Positions 27,745-36,062 of a DNA stretch of 64,000 bases are shown in pieces. A program made the position numbers and the translations under genes. A model generated the notes under the pieces. The model had not been told where the DNA came from, ran no database searches, and saw only the letters and a list, made by a program, of their open reading frames with translations. The first letter of the stretch is position 1. Each line of letters starts with the position of its first letter. The stretch is from Phaeobacter sp. 22II1-1F12B. Lineage in GTDB: Bacteria > Pseudomonadota > Alphaproteobacteria > Rhodobacterales > Rhodobacteraceae. The DNA lies in the NCBI RefSeq assembly GCF_002210165.1, contig NZ_AQQP01000016.1, positions 42,774-106,773 on the forward strand. Reading direction: 5' to 3'.

Positions 27745-27868
27745 GCGTCCCGGGAACGGGCATGGGGCTGGCCGGGAACGGTCGGACATGTAAGGAAGAG
27801 GGTCAGCAACCTGACCCCGGCGAAGACGGTTCCCGCCACGGCGGGCGCCGGAGCCGGTTCCCGGGATC
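27745..27868. promoter_or_regulatory. Four GGGAACSG motifs in the sigma-factor leader
   Basis: In the 208-bp gap before the sigma gene, CCCGGGAACGG (27749-27759) and CCGGGAACGG (27772-27781) occur in one orientation. ACGGTTCCCG (27826-27835) and CCGGTTCCCGGG (27854-27865) occur in the other. GGAAC is the usual core of ECF -35 elements, so one or more may be an autoregulated promoter; the symmetry could also mark an operator or an RNA fold. Confidence 0.4.
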
Positions 27869-27906
27869 AGCGACCGGTTGGCAGGAAAACGGAAGTATCG
27901 CCCTAT

Positions 27907-28482
27907 ATGACGCCCATTCAGGATCCCGATGCCAAGTGGCTGGAACGCTTTGCCGCCGGTGATCCGCGCGCCGCGAGGGCGCTGACCGACAGTCTGGCGC
28001 CGCGCAGCTATGCGGTGGCGCTTCGGGTGCTGGGCGATACGGCAGCCGCCGAAGACGTGGCGCAGGACGCGATGATGAAGCTGTGGCGGATGGCGCCCGA
28101 CTGGGAAAGCGGATCGGCCAAGGTGTCGACATGGCTGTACCGGGTGACGCTGAACCTCTGCATCGATCTCAAGCGGCGGCGGCGCGGGGGCATGGCCTCG
28201 ATCGACGAGGTTGCCGAACCGGCCGACCCGGCGCCCACGGCACCGGAACAGATGCAGGAGGCGGCCCGCGTGGACGCGCTTCAGGTGGCGCTGATGCAAC
28301 TGCCCGAGCGGCAACGCGAAGCGGTGGTCTTGCGCCATATAGAGGAATTGTCCAACCCGGAGATCGCCGGGATCATGGATATCAGCACCGAAGCCGTCGA
28401 GAGCCTGACGGCGCGGGGCAAACGGGCGCTCGCGGCTTTGCTGGCCGGGCGCAAGGAAGAACTGGGGTATGAACATGGATGA
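27907..28482 (+). CDS. ECF-type RNA polymerase sigma factor
   Basis: Sigma-70 family ECF factor of 191 aa. Region 2 spans about 10-80 (AEDVAQDAMMKLWRM; STWLYRVTLNLCIDLKRRRR) and region 4 about 130-180 (LMQLPERQREAVVLRHIEELSNPEIAGIMDISTEAVESLTARGKRAL). The ATG at 27907 puts region 2 at the usual distance from the start; the reading frame is open for 68 codons further upstream, but those residues do not look like a sigma domain. The stop overlaps the next gene, which fits a sigma/anti-sigma pair. Confidence 0.85.
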   Translation: MTPIQDPDAKWLERFAAGDPRAARALTDSLAPRSYAVALRVLGDTAAAEDVAQDAMMKLWRMAPDWESGSAKVSTWLYRVTLNLCIDLKRRRRGGMASIDEVAEPADPAPTAPEQMQEAARVDALQVALMQLPERQREAVVLRHIEELSNPEIAGIMDISTEAVESLTARGKRALAALLAGRKEELGYEHG

Positions 28483-28831
28483 CAAGCACAGCGATCTGAA
28501 TGCGTTTTTCGACGCCGCGCGGCGTGACAGTGTCGCCATGCCTGACGGATTGCGCGCGCGCATACTGGCGGATGCCGGGCGGGTGCAGGGCGGGGTCGCA
28601 TTGACTGCGCCCGCTGGCCAGACCGGTTTCTTCGAGCGGCTGCGCGAGGTGCTGGGCGGCTGGGCCGGGATCGGCGGACTGGCTGCCGCCTGTGCCGCCG
28701 GTGTCTGGATGGGCTTTGCGCCCCCGGCGGCGATGCCCGATCCGGTGGCGATCCTGATGCAGAACAGCGAGACGCAGGTCGATCTGTTTGCCAGCGAAAC
28801 GCTGCAAATGGCGATGGCAGAGGATTTCTGA
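28469..28831 (+). CDS. Small single-pass membrane protein, putative anti-sigma factor
   Basis: 120 aa. Starts inside the sigma gene (14-bp overlap from ATG 28469; a second ATG at 28475 is also possible), so the two are translationally coupled. Residues 1-55 are soluble, with the helix FFDAARRDSVAMPDGLRARILADAG. GGLAAACAAGVWMGFA (about 73-88) is a weak hydrophobic segment, followed by a short tail ending MAMAEDF. No zinc-binding anti-sigma HxxxCxxC motif is present. The anti-sigma role is inferred only from position and topology. Confidence 0.6.
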   Translation: MNMDDKHSDLNAFFDAARRDSVAMPDGLRARILADAGRVQGGVALTAPAGQTGFFERLREVLGGWAGIGGLAAACAAGVWMGFAPPAAMPDPVAILMQNSETQVDLFASETLQMAMAEDF

Positions 28832-28832
28832 G

Positions 28833-29312
28833 ATGGTTGATGATGTGAAACCCCGCCGGTCGCGCCGGTTCCGTATCGTGTTGATCCTGTCGCTGGCGGC
28901 GAACCTTCTGTTCATTGGCCTGATGGCGGGCGCGGCGGTGCGGTTCGGCCATGGCGGCCCGAAATTCCATGATCGCCCGCCCTCGGTCGGGGCGGCCCTG
29001 TTCCGGGCGCTGCCGCGCGAGGACAAGCGCGAGATCCGCGAGGCGATGCACCAGCGGGACAGCCTTGTCAGGGATGCGGAACGGCAGTCGGATTTCGCGG
29101 AGATCAGAGCCCTTTTGGTCGCCGAGCCTTTCGATGCGGCAGCACTGGAAGACGCCATGCGTCGCCAGATCGACAAGCGCCACGATTTTATCGAGCAGGC
29201 GCAGGTGGACTGGGTCGCGCGGATCGCGGCGATGGATGCGGGAGAGCGGGCCGACTATGTCGAACGGCTCGACCAGGTGATCGAAGAAAAAGCCAGCCGG
29301 AAGAAACCCTGA
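28833..29312 (+). CDS. Periplasmic heavy-metal sensor / CpxP-like protein
   Basis: 159 aa, membrane-anchored. RIVLILSLAANLLFIGLMAGAAV (about residues 12-34) is an uncleaved signal anchor, and a periplasmic all-helical domain follows. ALPREDKREIREAM, LVAEPFDAAALEDAMRRQ and ERADYVERLDQVI match the Spy/CpxP/metal-resistance group. The start is 1 bp after the stop of the preceding gene. With the ECF sigma and membrane protein it forms a likely envelope or metal-stress signalling unit. Confidence 0.75.
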   Translation: MVDDVKPRRSRRFRIVLILSLAANLLFIGLMAGAAVRFGHGGPKFHDRPPSVGAALFRALPREDKREIREAMHQRDSLVRDAERQSDFAEIRALLVAEPFDAAALEDAMRRQIDKRHDFIEQAQVDWVARIAAMDAGERADYVERLDQVIEEKASRKKP

Positions 29313-29323
29313 GACGCGCCGGA

Positions 29324-30721
29324 TCAGGCCGCCTGTTCCGGTGACAGCATGACCTGGTTCCGGCCGCCGTTCTTGGCCTGATAGAGCGCGCGGTCGGCCT
29401 CTTCTATGAGTGATTTCGCGCCGCCTTCGATATCGGAGGGCAGGATGTCGCCGGGCAGACCCACCATCGCGCCGATGCTGATCGTGAGCGGCACCGGTTC
29501 GTGATGGTCCTTGATCGTGAAGGGGCGCGCGTTGATTTCGCGGCAAAGCCGTCCAGCGGCCTCCGTTGCGGAGGCGCTGTCGATACAGGGCATGACGATC
29601 ATGAATTCCTCGCCCCCGACGCGGGCAAGCATGTCGATCGGGCGCATAAGCCCGTGCAGCCGGTCGGCGGTTTCCACCAGCACCGCGTCGCCCGCGAGAT
29701 GGCCGAATTCATCGTTGATCCGCTTGAAATGATCGAGATCGGCCAGCAAGAGCGCGAATTGCGTACCGTCGCGCACCGCCTCGCGCAGGGTCCGGCTTAG
29801 GTAAGGGAGCGCATAGCGGCGGTTGTAAAGCCCGGTCATCGGGTCGAGCACCGCATCGCGTAATCCGCTGCGGACCGAGGCGCGCAACTGGTCGAACGTC
29901 GCCTTGCGCTGCAATTGCTTGTCAAGCCGCAGCATCAGTTCCGCCGGGTCGAACCCGTTCTGCATCACGTCATGCGCCCCGCGGTCGAGCGCCTCGACCG
30001 CGCGTTCCGTGTTGGCCGGATCGACCACCGCGATCATCGCTGCATTATGGGTCGAGGCGCGCGCCCTGAGATCGGAGAGCATCTGAAGCCCGTTCAGATG
30101 CGGGGCGTTCGACACCTCGATCACAAAGGCATCGGCGACCGGGTCCGCCAGCAACGCCTGTATGTCATTGCTGGGATGGACGGTGAAATGATGCCGTCCT
30201 TCGGATTTGAGGGCCATCTGCCAGCGCAGGGCCGTGCGGCTGTCGTTGCTGATGACGGTGACGCGGGCCTTGCGGCCAAAGCTGGCAACCGGTTCGGAGA
30301 ACCCCAATTCGCGGGTTGCGACGGCGGAGAGATAGGGATCTTCCTCGGAGAGGCGGGCGCGCATGAGCGAACGGATACGGGCCTGCAGCAGGCGGTCGCT
30401 GATCGGGTGGTTGATCACATCCTCGATCCCCGAGGCGAGCGCGGCGATGCGGCTTTCCTTGTCGTTTTCCGCAGCGATGGCGATGATCGGGATGCGCGGG
30501 GTAAGATCGGGCTGGCCGATGATGCGCCCCACATCCATCGCGTTGCCATCGGGCAGGCGCATCGCGGTGAGGATCAGATCGGGCCGGCAGCGGCGTAGCA
30601 GGCTTGGCAGGTCGGCGATCCGGTCGGCCTGAACCACGTGGTAGTAAGAGGCGGACAATTGAACCTTTAACATGATTCGGTTCGTGGAAATTCCATCTAG
30701 GATAAGGATGGTACCAAGCAC
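29324..30721 (-). CDS. PleD-like diguanylate cyclase with two degenerate receiver domains
   Basis: 465-aa cytosolic protein: REC (about 1-120), REC-like (about 150-265) and GGDEF (about 295-460). The GGEEF active site is intact, and an inhibitory RxxD site (RPID) lies five residues before it, so it can probably make and sense c-di-GMP. In REC1 the phosphoacceptor position reads LILTAMRLPDG, with Ala where PleD has Asp53. In the second domain the matching place reads FVIEVSNAP with Glu. The start is a GTG at 30721 with GGAAAGG upstream; it begins LGTILILDGISTNR. It is divergent from the DUF3572 gene, a layout I know from other Rhodobacteraceae. Confidence 0.85.
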   Translation of the reverse strand: MLGTILILDGISTNRIMLKVQLSASYYHVVQADRIADLPSLLRRCRPDLILTAMRLPDGNAMDVGRIIGQPDLTPRIPIIAIAAENDKESRIAALASGIEDVINHPISDRLLQARIRSLMRARLSEEDPYLSAVATRELGFSEPVASFGRKARVTVISNDSRTALRWQMALKSEGRHHFTVHPSNDIQALLADPVADAFVIEVSNAPHLNGLQMLSDLRARASTHNAAMIAVVDPANTERAVEALDRGAHDVMQNGFDPAELMLRLDKQLQRKATFDQLRASVRSGLRDAVLDPMTGLYNRRYALPYLSRTLREAVRDGTQFALLLADLDHFKRINDEFGHLAGDAVLVETADRLHGLMRPIDMLARVGGEEFMIVMPCIDSASATEAAGRLCREINARPFTIKDHHEPVPLTISIGAMVGLPGDILPSDIEGGAKSLIEEADRALYQAKNGGRNQVMLSPEQAA

Positions 30722-30815
30722 ATCGGAGCCTTTCCGAATTCGATTATTATTTGAATGACAATGTTGACGAGAGACCTTAACAAACTGTTTCCGCTGACTG
30801 AAAAGGGGCTGCGAT

Positions 30816-31100
30816 TTGTCACTCTCCACCGAAGCCGCCGAGGTTCTGGCGCTGCAGGCGCTGGGCTGGCTCTTGTCCCAGGAAGAACTTTTGCCGGTCT
30901 TCCTCGGGTCAACCGGGACCAGCGAAAGCGACCTGAGAGAACGGGCGGGAGACCCGGTTTTTCTTGGGTCCGTGCTTGATTTCCTGTTGATGGACGACGC
31001 GTGGATCGTGTCGTTTTGCGACGCGAACGAAACCCCTTATGACCGTATCATGATGGCGCGCGCGGCGCTGCCCGGCGGTGAGCAGATGAACTGGACCTGA
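30816..31100 (+). CDS. DUF3572 protein
   Basis: 94-aa cytosolic protein of the DUF3572 family, of unknown function. Landmarks are ALQALGWLLSQEELLPVFLGSTG, DLRERAGDPVFLGSVLDFLL and DDAWIVSFCDA. It starts with TTG, supported by AAGGGG at 30803-30808. It is divergent from the PleD-like gene with 94 bp between, and three bases separate it from the HAD phosphatase gene, so the two are probably co-transcribed. Confidence 0.8.
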   Translation: MSLSTEAAEVLALQALGWLLSQEELLPVFLGSTGTSESDLRERAGDPVFLGSVLDFLLMDDAWIVSFCDANETPYDRIMMARAALPGGEQMNWT

Positions 31101-31103
31101 CCC

Positions 31104-31793
31104 ATGACAATCGAGGCGATCATTTTCGACAAGGACGGCACGCTGTTCGATTTCGCGGCGACCTGGGTGGCCTGGGCCGAGGGGTTTCTTCTGCGCGCGA
31201 CGGATGGCGATCGCGCCCGCGCGGCCAGGATCGGCGATGCCATCGGCTTTGATCTGGAGACGCGGGAGTTTTCGCCCGAGAGTATCGTCATCGCGGGTAC
31301 GCCCGTCGAGGTGACCGAGGTGCTCGCGCCCCATTTCCCTGAGATGAGCCGCGAGGAATTGTTCCGGATGCTGAACGAAGAGGCCGAGATCGCGCCGCAG
31401 GCCGAAGCGGTGCCGCTGGCGGCATTTCTTGAGCAGCTGAAAGGATTTGGCCTGCGTCTTGGGGTGGCGACGAATGACGCGGAAAGCCCGGCGCTGGCCC
31501 ATCTGGATGAGGCAGGCGTGCGCGGGATGTTCGATTTCATCGCCGGGTGCGACAGCGGTCACGGGGCCAAGCCCGCGCCGGGACAATTGCTGGCCTTTGC
31601 CAAGCAGATCGGCGTCGCGCCGGAGCGGATCGTGATGGTGGGCGACAGTACCCATGACCTGTTTGCCGGGCGCGCGGCGGGGATGAAGACCATCGGCGTG
31701 TTGACCGGCATGGCGGTCGAGGGTGATCTGGCGCCACATGCGGACGTGGTGCTGCCCGATATCGGGCATATCCCCGCGTGGCTGGGGCGCTGA
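31104..31793 (+). CDS. HAD-family phosphatase (phosphoglycolate phosphatase-like)
   Basis: 229-aa haloacid-dehalogenase hydrolase, cytosolic. Motif I is FDKDGTLFDF (nucleophile Asp and general acid Asp), motif II is GVATNDAES, the motif III Lys is in GAKPAPGQ, and motif IV is MVGDSTHDLFAGRAAG. An alpha-helical cap lies between motifs I and II, as in Gph-type enzymes. The sugar-phosphate substrate is not determinable. It starts 3 bp after the DUF3572 stop. Confidence 0.8.
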   Translation: MTIEAIIFDKDGTLFDFAATWVAWAEGFLLRATDGDRARAARIGDAIGFDLETREFSPESIVIAGTPVEVTEVLAPHFPEMSREELFRMLNEEAEIAPQAEAVPLAAFLEQLKGFGLRLGVATNDAESPALAHLDEAGVRGMFDFIAGCDSGHGAKPAPGQLLAFAKQIGVAPERIVMVGDSTHDLFAGRAAGMKTIGVLTGMAVEGDLAPHADVVLPDIGHIPAWLGR

Positions 31794-31922
31794 CCCGTTA
31801 TTTAAGGTGACCAAAGGCCGAAATGGCCGGGCTCTATCCGAAAACGACAAATCCTGTCGCAATTGGCGCGGCAAGCCCTTGGCGCCTTTGGCCTTCTGAA
31901 TGCGCAACAAGCGGAGGTCGTC

Positions 31923-33482
31923 ATGAGTGATACATTGAGCAGGCGCAAACGCGGCGGTGGCCGGGCCGGCAATGCAGCGCGGCGTGGCGGGGCGGTCATC
32001 GAGCAGATGCCGTGGCGGCTGCCGATCAACGTGGATCGCCCGACCGAACCGCTTTCGGAGGAAGGGGTGACCGCGATCCACGAGGGCGCGATGCGCATCC
32101 TCGAAGAGATCGGCGTGGCTTTCCTCAACGAAGAGGCGCTGGAAATCCTGCGCGAGGCCGGGTGCAGCGTCGATGGCGACGTGGTGCGCATGGACCGCAA
32201 ATTCGTGATGGAGATGGTCGGCAAGGCGCCGTCGCAATTCACCATCACCCCGCGCAACCCGGATCGCGAGATCATTATGGGCGGCAAGTACATGCTGTTC
32301 GGCAATGTCTCATCGCCGCCGAATTACTGGGACATGTCGATCGGCCGCAAAGTGGCGGGCACCCGGGAAATGTGCGCCAACATGCTGAAACTGACGCAGT
32401 ATTTCAACTGCATCCATTTCGCGGGCGGCTACCCGGTCGAACCCGTCGACATCCATGCGAGCGTGCGCCATCTGGACGTGCTTTACGACAAGTTGACGCT
32501 CACCGACAAGGTGATGCACGCCTATTCGCTGGGGGCCGAGCGGGTCGAGGACGTAATGGAGATGGTGCGCATCGCGGGCGGGCTGAGCCACGAGGAATTC
32601 GAGGCCAAGCCGCATATGTACACCAATATCAACTCGACCTCGCCGCTGAAGCATGACCATCCGATGATCGACGGCTGCCTGCGGCTGGTGCGGCGCGGGC
32701 AGGCGGTGATCGTGACCCCGTTCACGCTGGCCGGGGCGATGGCACCCGTGACGATGGCGGGGGCGGTGGCGCAGTCCATCGCCGAGGCCCTTTGCGCGAT
32801 TGCCCTGTTCCAATACGTGCGGCCCGGTTGTCCCTGCGGGATCGGGACGTTCACCTCGAACGTCGATATGAAATCAGGCGCGCCGGCATTTGGGACGCCC
32901 GAATACATGCGCGCGACGCAGATGACCGGGCAGCTGGCGCGGTTCTACGGGCTGCCGATGCGGTCCTCGGGTGTCTGTGCGGCCAATGTGCCGGACGGGC
33001 AGGCGATGTGGGAGACGTCAAACTCGCTTTGGGCGGCGGTGCAGTCGGGCACCAACATGGTCTACCACGCGGCGGGCTGGCTGGAAGGCGGGCTGATCGC
33101 AAGCCCCGAGAAATTCATCATGGATTGCGAAATCCTGCAGCAGATCCAGCGCTATATGGAGCCGGAAATCTTTGCGACGGGACCGGATGAAATCGCGCTG
33201 GATGCGATCAAGTCGGTCGGCAATGCGGGTCATTTCTTTGGTACGCAGCACACGCAGGATCGTTATACAACAGCGTTTTACCAGCCGTTCCTAAGTGATT
33301 GGAAGAACTACGAGGGCTGGGAAGCGGCGGGTGCGGTCTGGACGCCGGAACGGGCGCATGCGCTGTTCAAACTGATCATCGAGAATTTCGAAGAGCCACC
33401 GATGGACGTGGCGATCCGCGAGGAACTGGCCGCCTTTGTCGCGCGGCGAAAGGAAGAGGGCGGCGCGCCGACGGACTTCTGA
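31923..33482 (+). CDS. MttB-superfamily (non-pyrrolysine) trimethylamine methyltransferase-like protein
   Basis: 519-aa protein of the MttB/trimethylamine methyltransferase superfamily. Landmarks are EGAMRILEEIGVAFLNEEALEIL near the N-terminus, INSTSPLKHDHPMIDG, VTPFTLAGAMAPVTMAGAV, and YHAAGWLEGGLIASPEKFIMD. There is no in-frame TAG, so it lacks pyrrolysine. Characterised non-Pyl members demethylate glycine betaine, carnitine or related quaternary amines to a corrinoid protein. No corrinoid protein or reductive activator gene is next to it. ATG 31923 is preferred over the upstream open frame. A link with the carnitine genes nearby is inference. Confidence 0.8.
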   Translation: MSDTLSRRKRGGGRAGNAARRGGAVIEQMPWRLPINVDRPTEPLSEEGVTAIHEGAMRILEEIGVAFLNEEALEILREAGCSVDGDVVRMDRKFVMEMVGKAPSQFTITPRNPDREIIMGGKYMLFGNVSSPPNYWDMSIGRKVAGTREMCANMLKLTQYFNCIHFAGGYPVEPVDIHASVRHLDVLYDKLTLTDKVMHAYSLGAERVEDVMEMVRIAGGLSHEEFEAKPHMYTNINSTSPLKHDHPMIDGCLRLVRRGQAVIVTPFTLAGAMAPVTMAGAVAQSIAEALCAIALFQYVRPGCPCGIGTFTSNVDMKSGAPAFGTPEYMRATQMTGQLARFYGLPMRSSGVCAANVPDGQAMWETSNSLWAAVQSGTNMVYHAAGWLEGGLIASPEKFIMDCEILQQIQRYMEPEIFATGPDEIALDAIKSVGNAGHFFGTQHTQDRYTTAFYQPFLSDWKNYEGWEAAGAVWTPERAHALFKLIIENFEEPPMDVAIREELAAFVARRKEEGGAPTDF

Positions 33483-33486
33483 TATT

Positions 33487-33957
33487 TCAGGGGGTTACGG
33501 GGCGTTGCATGGTGATCGAGGTCGGCCTGTCATAGACGTCATGCGCGGTTTCGCCGGTTTTGACGAAACCCAACCTTTCAAAGGCGCGATGGTTTTCGAC
33601 CAGCTCCACCCGCGTCTGCAATTCAAGCCGGGGCAGGCCAAGGGCGCGGGCGCGATGCTCGGCGATTTCCACCAGTTGTCGTGCAAGCCCCTGACCGCGA
33701 AGAGTTTTGTCGGTTGCCAGTTTGCCAAGGTAAAGCGCATATGGCTTGAACGTCAGCACCACGCAGGCGCGGGGCGGCGGGCCAAGCGACCAGACCTCAC
33801 CCGTTTCACACGCCTCGGCCAGTGCCTCACGCGTGAGCCGATGCATGGAGGAGGGCGGATCGATCCGGGCCTCCATATAGGCGAAATTTTCACGGATAAG
33901 GGCCAGGATGTGACCGAGATCCGGATCGTCCGGGGCGTGGCGTTTCGGCGTGAACAT
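33487..33957 (-). CDS. GNAT family N-acetyltransferase
   Basis: 156-aa acetyltransferase. The acetyl-CoA-binding motif A reads LATDKTLRGQGLARQLVEIAEHRA, followed by LELQTRVELVENHRAFERLGFVKTGE, the usual beta5/alpha4 part of the GNAT fold. The ATG at 33957 is chosen since the extra 27 upstream residues do not belong to the fold. It ends 4 bp from the convergent MttB-family gene and is divergent from the H-NOX-like gene. The substrate is unknown. Confidence 0.8.
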   Translation of the reverse strand: MFTPKRHAPDDPDLGHILALIRENFAYMEARIDPPSSMHRLTREALAEACETGEVWSLGPPPRACVVLTFKPYALYLGKLATDKTLRGQGLARQLVEIAEHRARALGLPRLELQTRVELVENHRAFERLGFVKTGETAHDVYDRPTSITMQRPVTP

Positions 33958-34097
33958 GCGCCTATCTGAGCGGGTTTCCGGCGGTCGGCAAGCGGATTTC
34001 GGCAGTCTGCACGCGGCAGGTTCGTAAAGTTTTACCATTGGCCGTTTCTTAACGTCTGCTCGGCATATGCTGACCCGACTTTCAACAAGGGTTCGCG

Positions 34098-34685
34098 ATG
34101 CACGGCCTGATCAACAAGGCAGTCGAGACATTTTTCTGGCACACCTACGGGGCAGAGCGCTGGCAGCGCGTTGTCACGACGGCCGAGCTTGGCTTTTCGG
34201 AGTTCGAGGCGATGCTGATCTATGACGATGAGCAGTCGGAACGGCTGCTTGAGGTCGTCTGCGCCGAGATTGGCCGCCCGCGCAACGAGGTGCTGGAAGA
34301 TCTGGGCACTTTTCTCGTTTCCCATCCGATGCTTGAGCCCTTGCGCCGCCTGCTGCGCTTTGGCGGGGTGACCTATGTGGATTTCCTGAATTCGCTCGAC
34401 GATCTGCCGGATCGGGTGCGTCTGGCGGTATCGGACCTGCACTTGCCGCAGCTTGAATTGCAGGAGCATACGCAGGGGCTGTTCAGCCTGGTCTGCAACC
34501 CGGACATGCCGGGATTCGCGAATGTCCTTGTCGGGGTGCTGCGCGCGATGGCGGACGATTACGGCGCGCTGGTGATGATCGATCATCGCCGACGCCGCGA
34601 CGGGGCCGAGCTGATCACCATCGCGCTGATCGAAACCTCTTATGCCGAGGGGCGGACATTCGAACTTGGGGCGGGGACGGGATGA
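34098..34685 (+). CDS. H-NOX (heme NO-binding)-like protein lacking the haem ligand
   Basis: 195-aa protein of the HNOB/H-NOX family: MHGLINKAVETFFWHTYG at the start, then VLEDLGTFLVSH, FLNSLDDLPDRVRLAV and VLVGVLRAMADDYG. In canonical H-NOX the proximal haem His sits in LDxxH. Here the stretch is LDDLP (Pro104), and the YxSxR haem-propionate motif is also absent (SLVCNPDMPG). It therefore probably does not bind haem in the standard way. It overlaps the following diguanylate cyclase gene by 4 bp, a pairing typical of H-NOX signalling, so it likely still controls that cyclase. Confidence 0.75.
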   Translation: MHGLINKAVETFFWHTYGAERWQRVVTTAELGFSEFEAMLIYDDEQSERLLEVVCAEIGRPRNEVLEDLGTFLVSHPMLEPLRRLLRFGGVTYVDFLNSLDDLPDRVRLAVSDLHLPQLELQEHTQGLFSLVCNPDMPGFANVLVGVLRAMADDYGALVMIDHRRRRDGAELITIALIETSYAEGRTFELGAGTG

Positions 34686-35743
34686 CGCAGACCGACAATC
34701 TGGCTGCGATGCTGGATATCATGTGCCCGCTGTCAATCTCGGTGGATCAGGACGGGCGGATCAGGCGCGTGGGGCCGACCCTGCAAAAGCTGCGCCCGGA
34801 TGAGCCGATGACAGGGCATATGCTGCTGGATTTCTTCGAGATCAGGCGGCCGCGCAACAATAGCGATCTTGCCCGGGTGCTGTCCCAGCCGGGCGAGCGG
34901 CTTGACCTGCGGTTTCTCGATACGCCGCGCACGGAGTTGAAAGGCGTGGTCGCGCCTTCCCCGGATGGCGTGGGTGCGGTGATCAACCTGTCCTTTGGCA
35001 TTTCGGTGCTGGACGCGGTGCGGGATTATTCCCTGACCTCGGCGGATTTTCCTGTGACCGATCTGACGATAGAAATGCTTTACCTCGTGGAAGCGAAATC
35101 CGCCGCGATGGAGGCATCGCGCAAGCTGAACCTGCGGCTGCGCGGGGCGATGATCGCCGCCGAAGAGCAGGCCTTTACCGATACGCTGACCGGGCTGCGC
35201 AACCGGCGGGCGCTGGACGTGATGGTTCAGCGACTGATCGACTCGCGCACACGGTTCTCGCTGATGCAGCTTGATCTGGATTTCTTCAAGCAGGTCAATG
35301 ACACGCTGGGCCATGCGGCGGGCGACCACGTGCTGCAATGTATCGCCGAGATCATGCATGAGGAAACCCGCGAGAGCGACATTATCGCGCGGGTCGGGGG
35401 TGATGAATTCGTGATTGTTCTGAATGGGTTGATCGAAAAACATCGCCTGAGCATGATTGCGCGCAAACTGATCTCGCGGATCAGCAAGCCGATCGCCTAT
35501 GGCGGCGCGAAATGCCGGGTGTCGGCCAGTATTGGCACGGTGCGCGCGCCAGAAACCGGGTTCGTCGATATCGACCTGATATTGCACCAGGCGGACCTGG
35601 CGCTTTACGCGGCCAAACGGTCGGGGCGGGCGACACATGTGTTCTACAGCCCTGACATGGACGACCGGCAGATGCCGATGAGCGCGCCGGTCCGACCGGC
35701 CCGCGTCGAACTTGGCCGCACAGCCAGACGCAAGCGGAGCTGA
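34682..35743 (+). CDS. HNOBA-GGDEF diguanylate cyclase
   Basis: 353-aa cytosolic c-di-GMP synthase. Residues about 5-115 resemble the H-NOX-associated (HNOBA) domain (MLDIMCPLSISVDQDGRIRR, VGPTLQKL). A helix about 130-165 leads to the GGDEF domain (about 165-330). The active site GGDEF is at 239-243, and an I-site R230xxD233 lies five residues before it, so product inhibition is expected. The start codon overlaps the stop of the H-NOX-like gene (ATGA). The two form a signalling pair in which the H-NOX-like protein probably docks on the HNOBA domain. Confidence 0.85.
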   Translation: MTQTDNLAAMLDIMCPLSISVDQDGRIRRVGPTLQKLRPDEPMTGHMLLDFFEIRRPRNNSDLARVLSQPGERLDLRFLDTPRTELKGVVAPSPDGVGAVINLSFGISVLDAVRDYSLTSADFPVTDLTIEMLYLVEAKSAAMEASRKLNLRLRGAMIAAEEQAFTDTLTGLRNRRALDVMVQRLIDSRTRFSLMQLDLDFFKQVNDTLGHAAGDHVLQCIAEIMHEETRESDIIARVGGDEFVIVLNGLIEKHRLSMIARKLISRISKPIAYGGAKCRVSASIGTVRAPETGFVDIDLILHQADLALYAAKRSGRATHVFYSPDMDDRQMPMSAPVRPARVELGRTARRKRS

Positions 35744-36062
35744 ACGAACAGGCGGCGCGACTTGGGAGACACGTCTGCGTCGTTATCCGGCGCAGAACCT
35801 GAGGCATCACGCGCAAACGTGAGATTTACGGACCGGCGCGTCCGGGTCGTGGTCGCGGCGGACATAACCTCGACATTTATCCAAATTCCGGGAGCAGCCC
35901 GCGAGGGGTTGGATGGCAGAACCGTGCCGAAACCTGGGGCCGGGCCTGTTGCATGGGTCTTGCTCCGGGCGCGGGGGTCGGATTAGGGTTAACCTGTTGG
36001 AAATCCGGCCTTTGCTTCCCCGTCGACCGGGGCGGGAGATGGTGGTCGAAACCGGGAGTGAC
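35744..36062. other. 319-bp gap upstream of the SrfB/SrfC-type cluster
   Basis: No gene is evident. It should hold the promoter of the nine-gene cluster that follows, but I see no convincing -35/-10 pair. A GGTTAACC palindrome is at 35987-35994, and the most AT-rich patch is about 35865-35890. A ribosome binding site (GGGAG) lies directly before the ATG at 36063. Confidence 0.45.
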
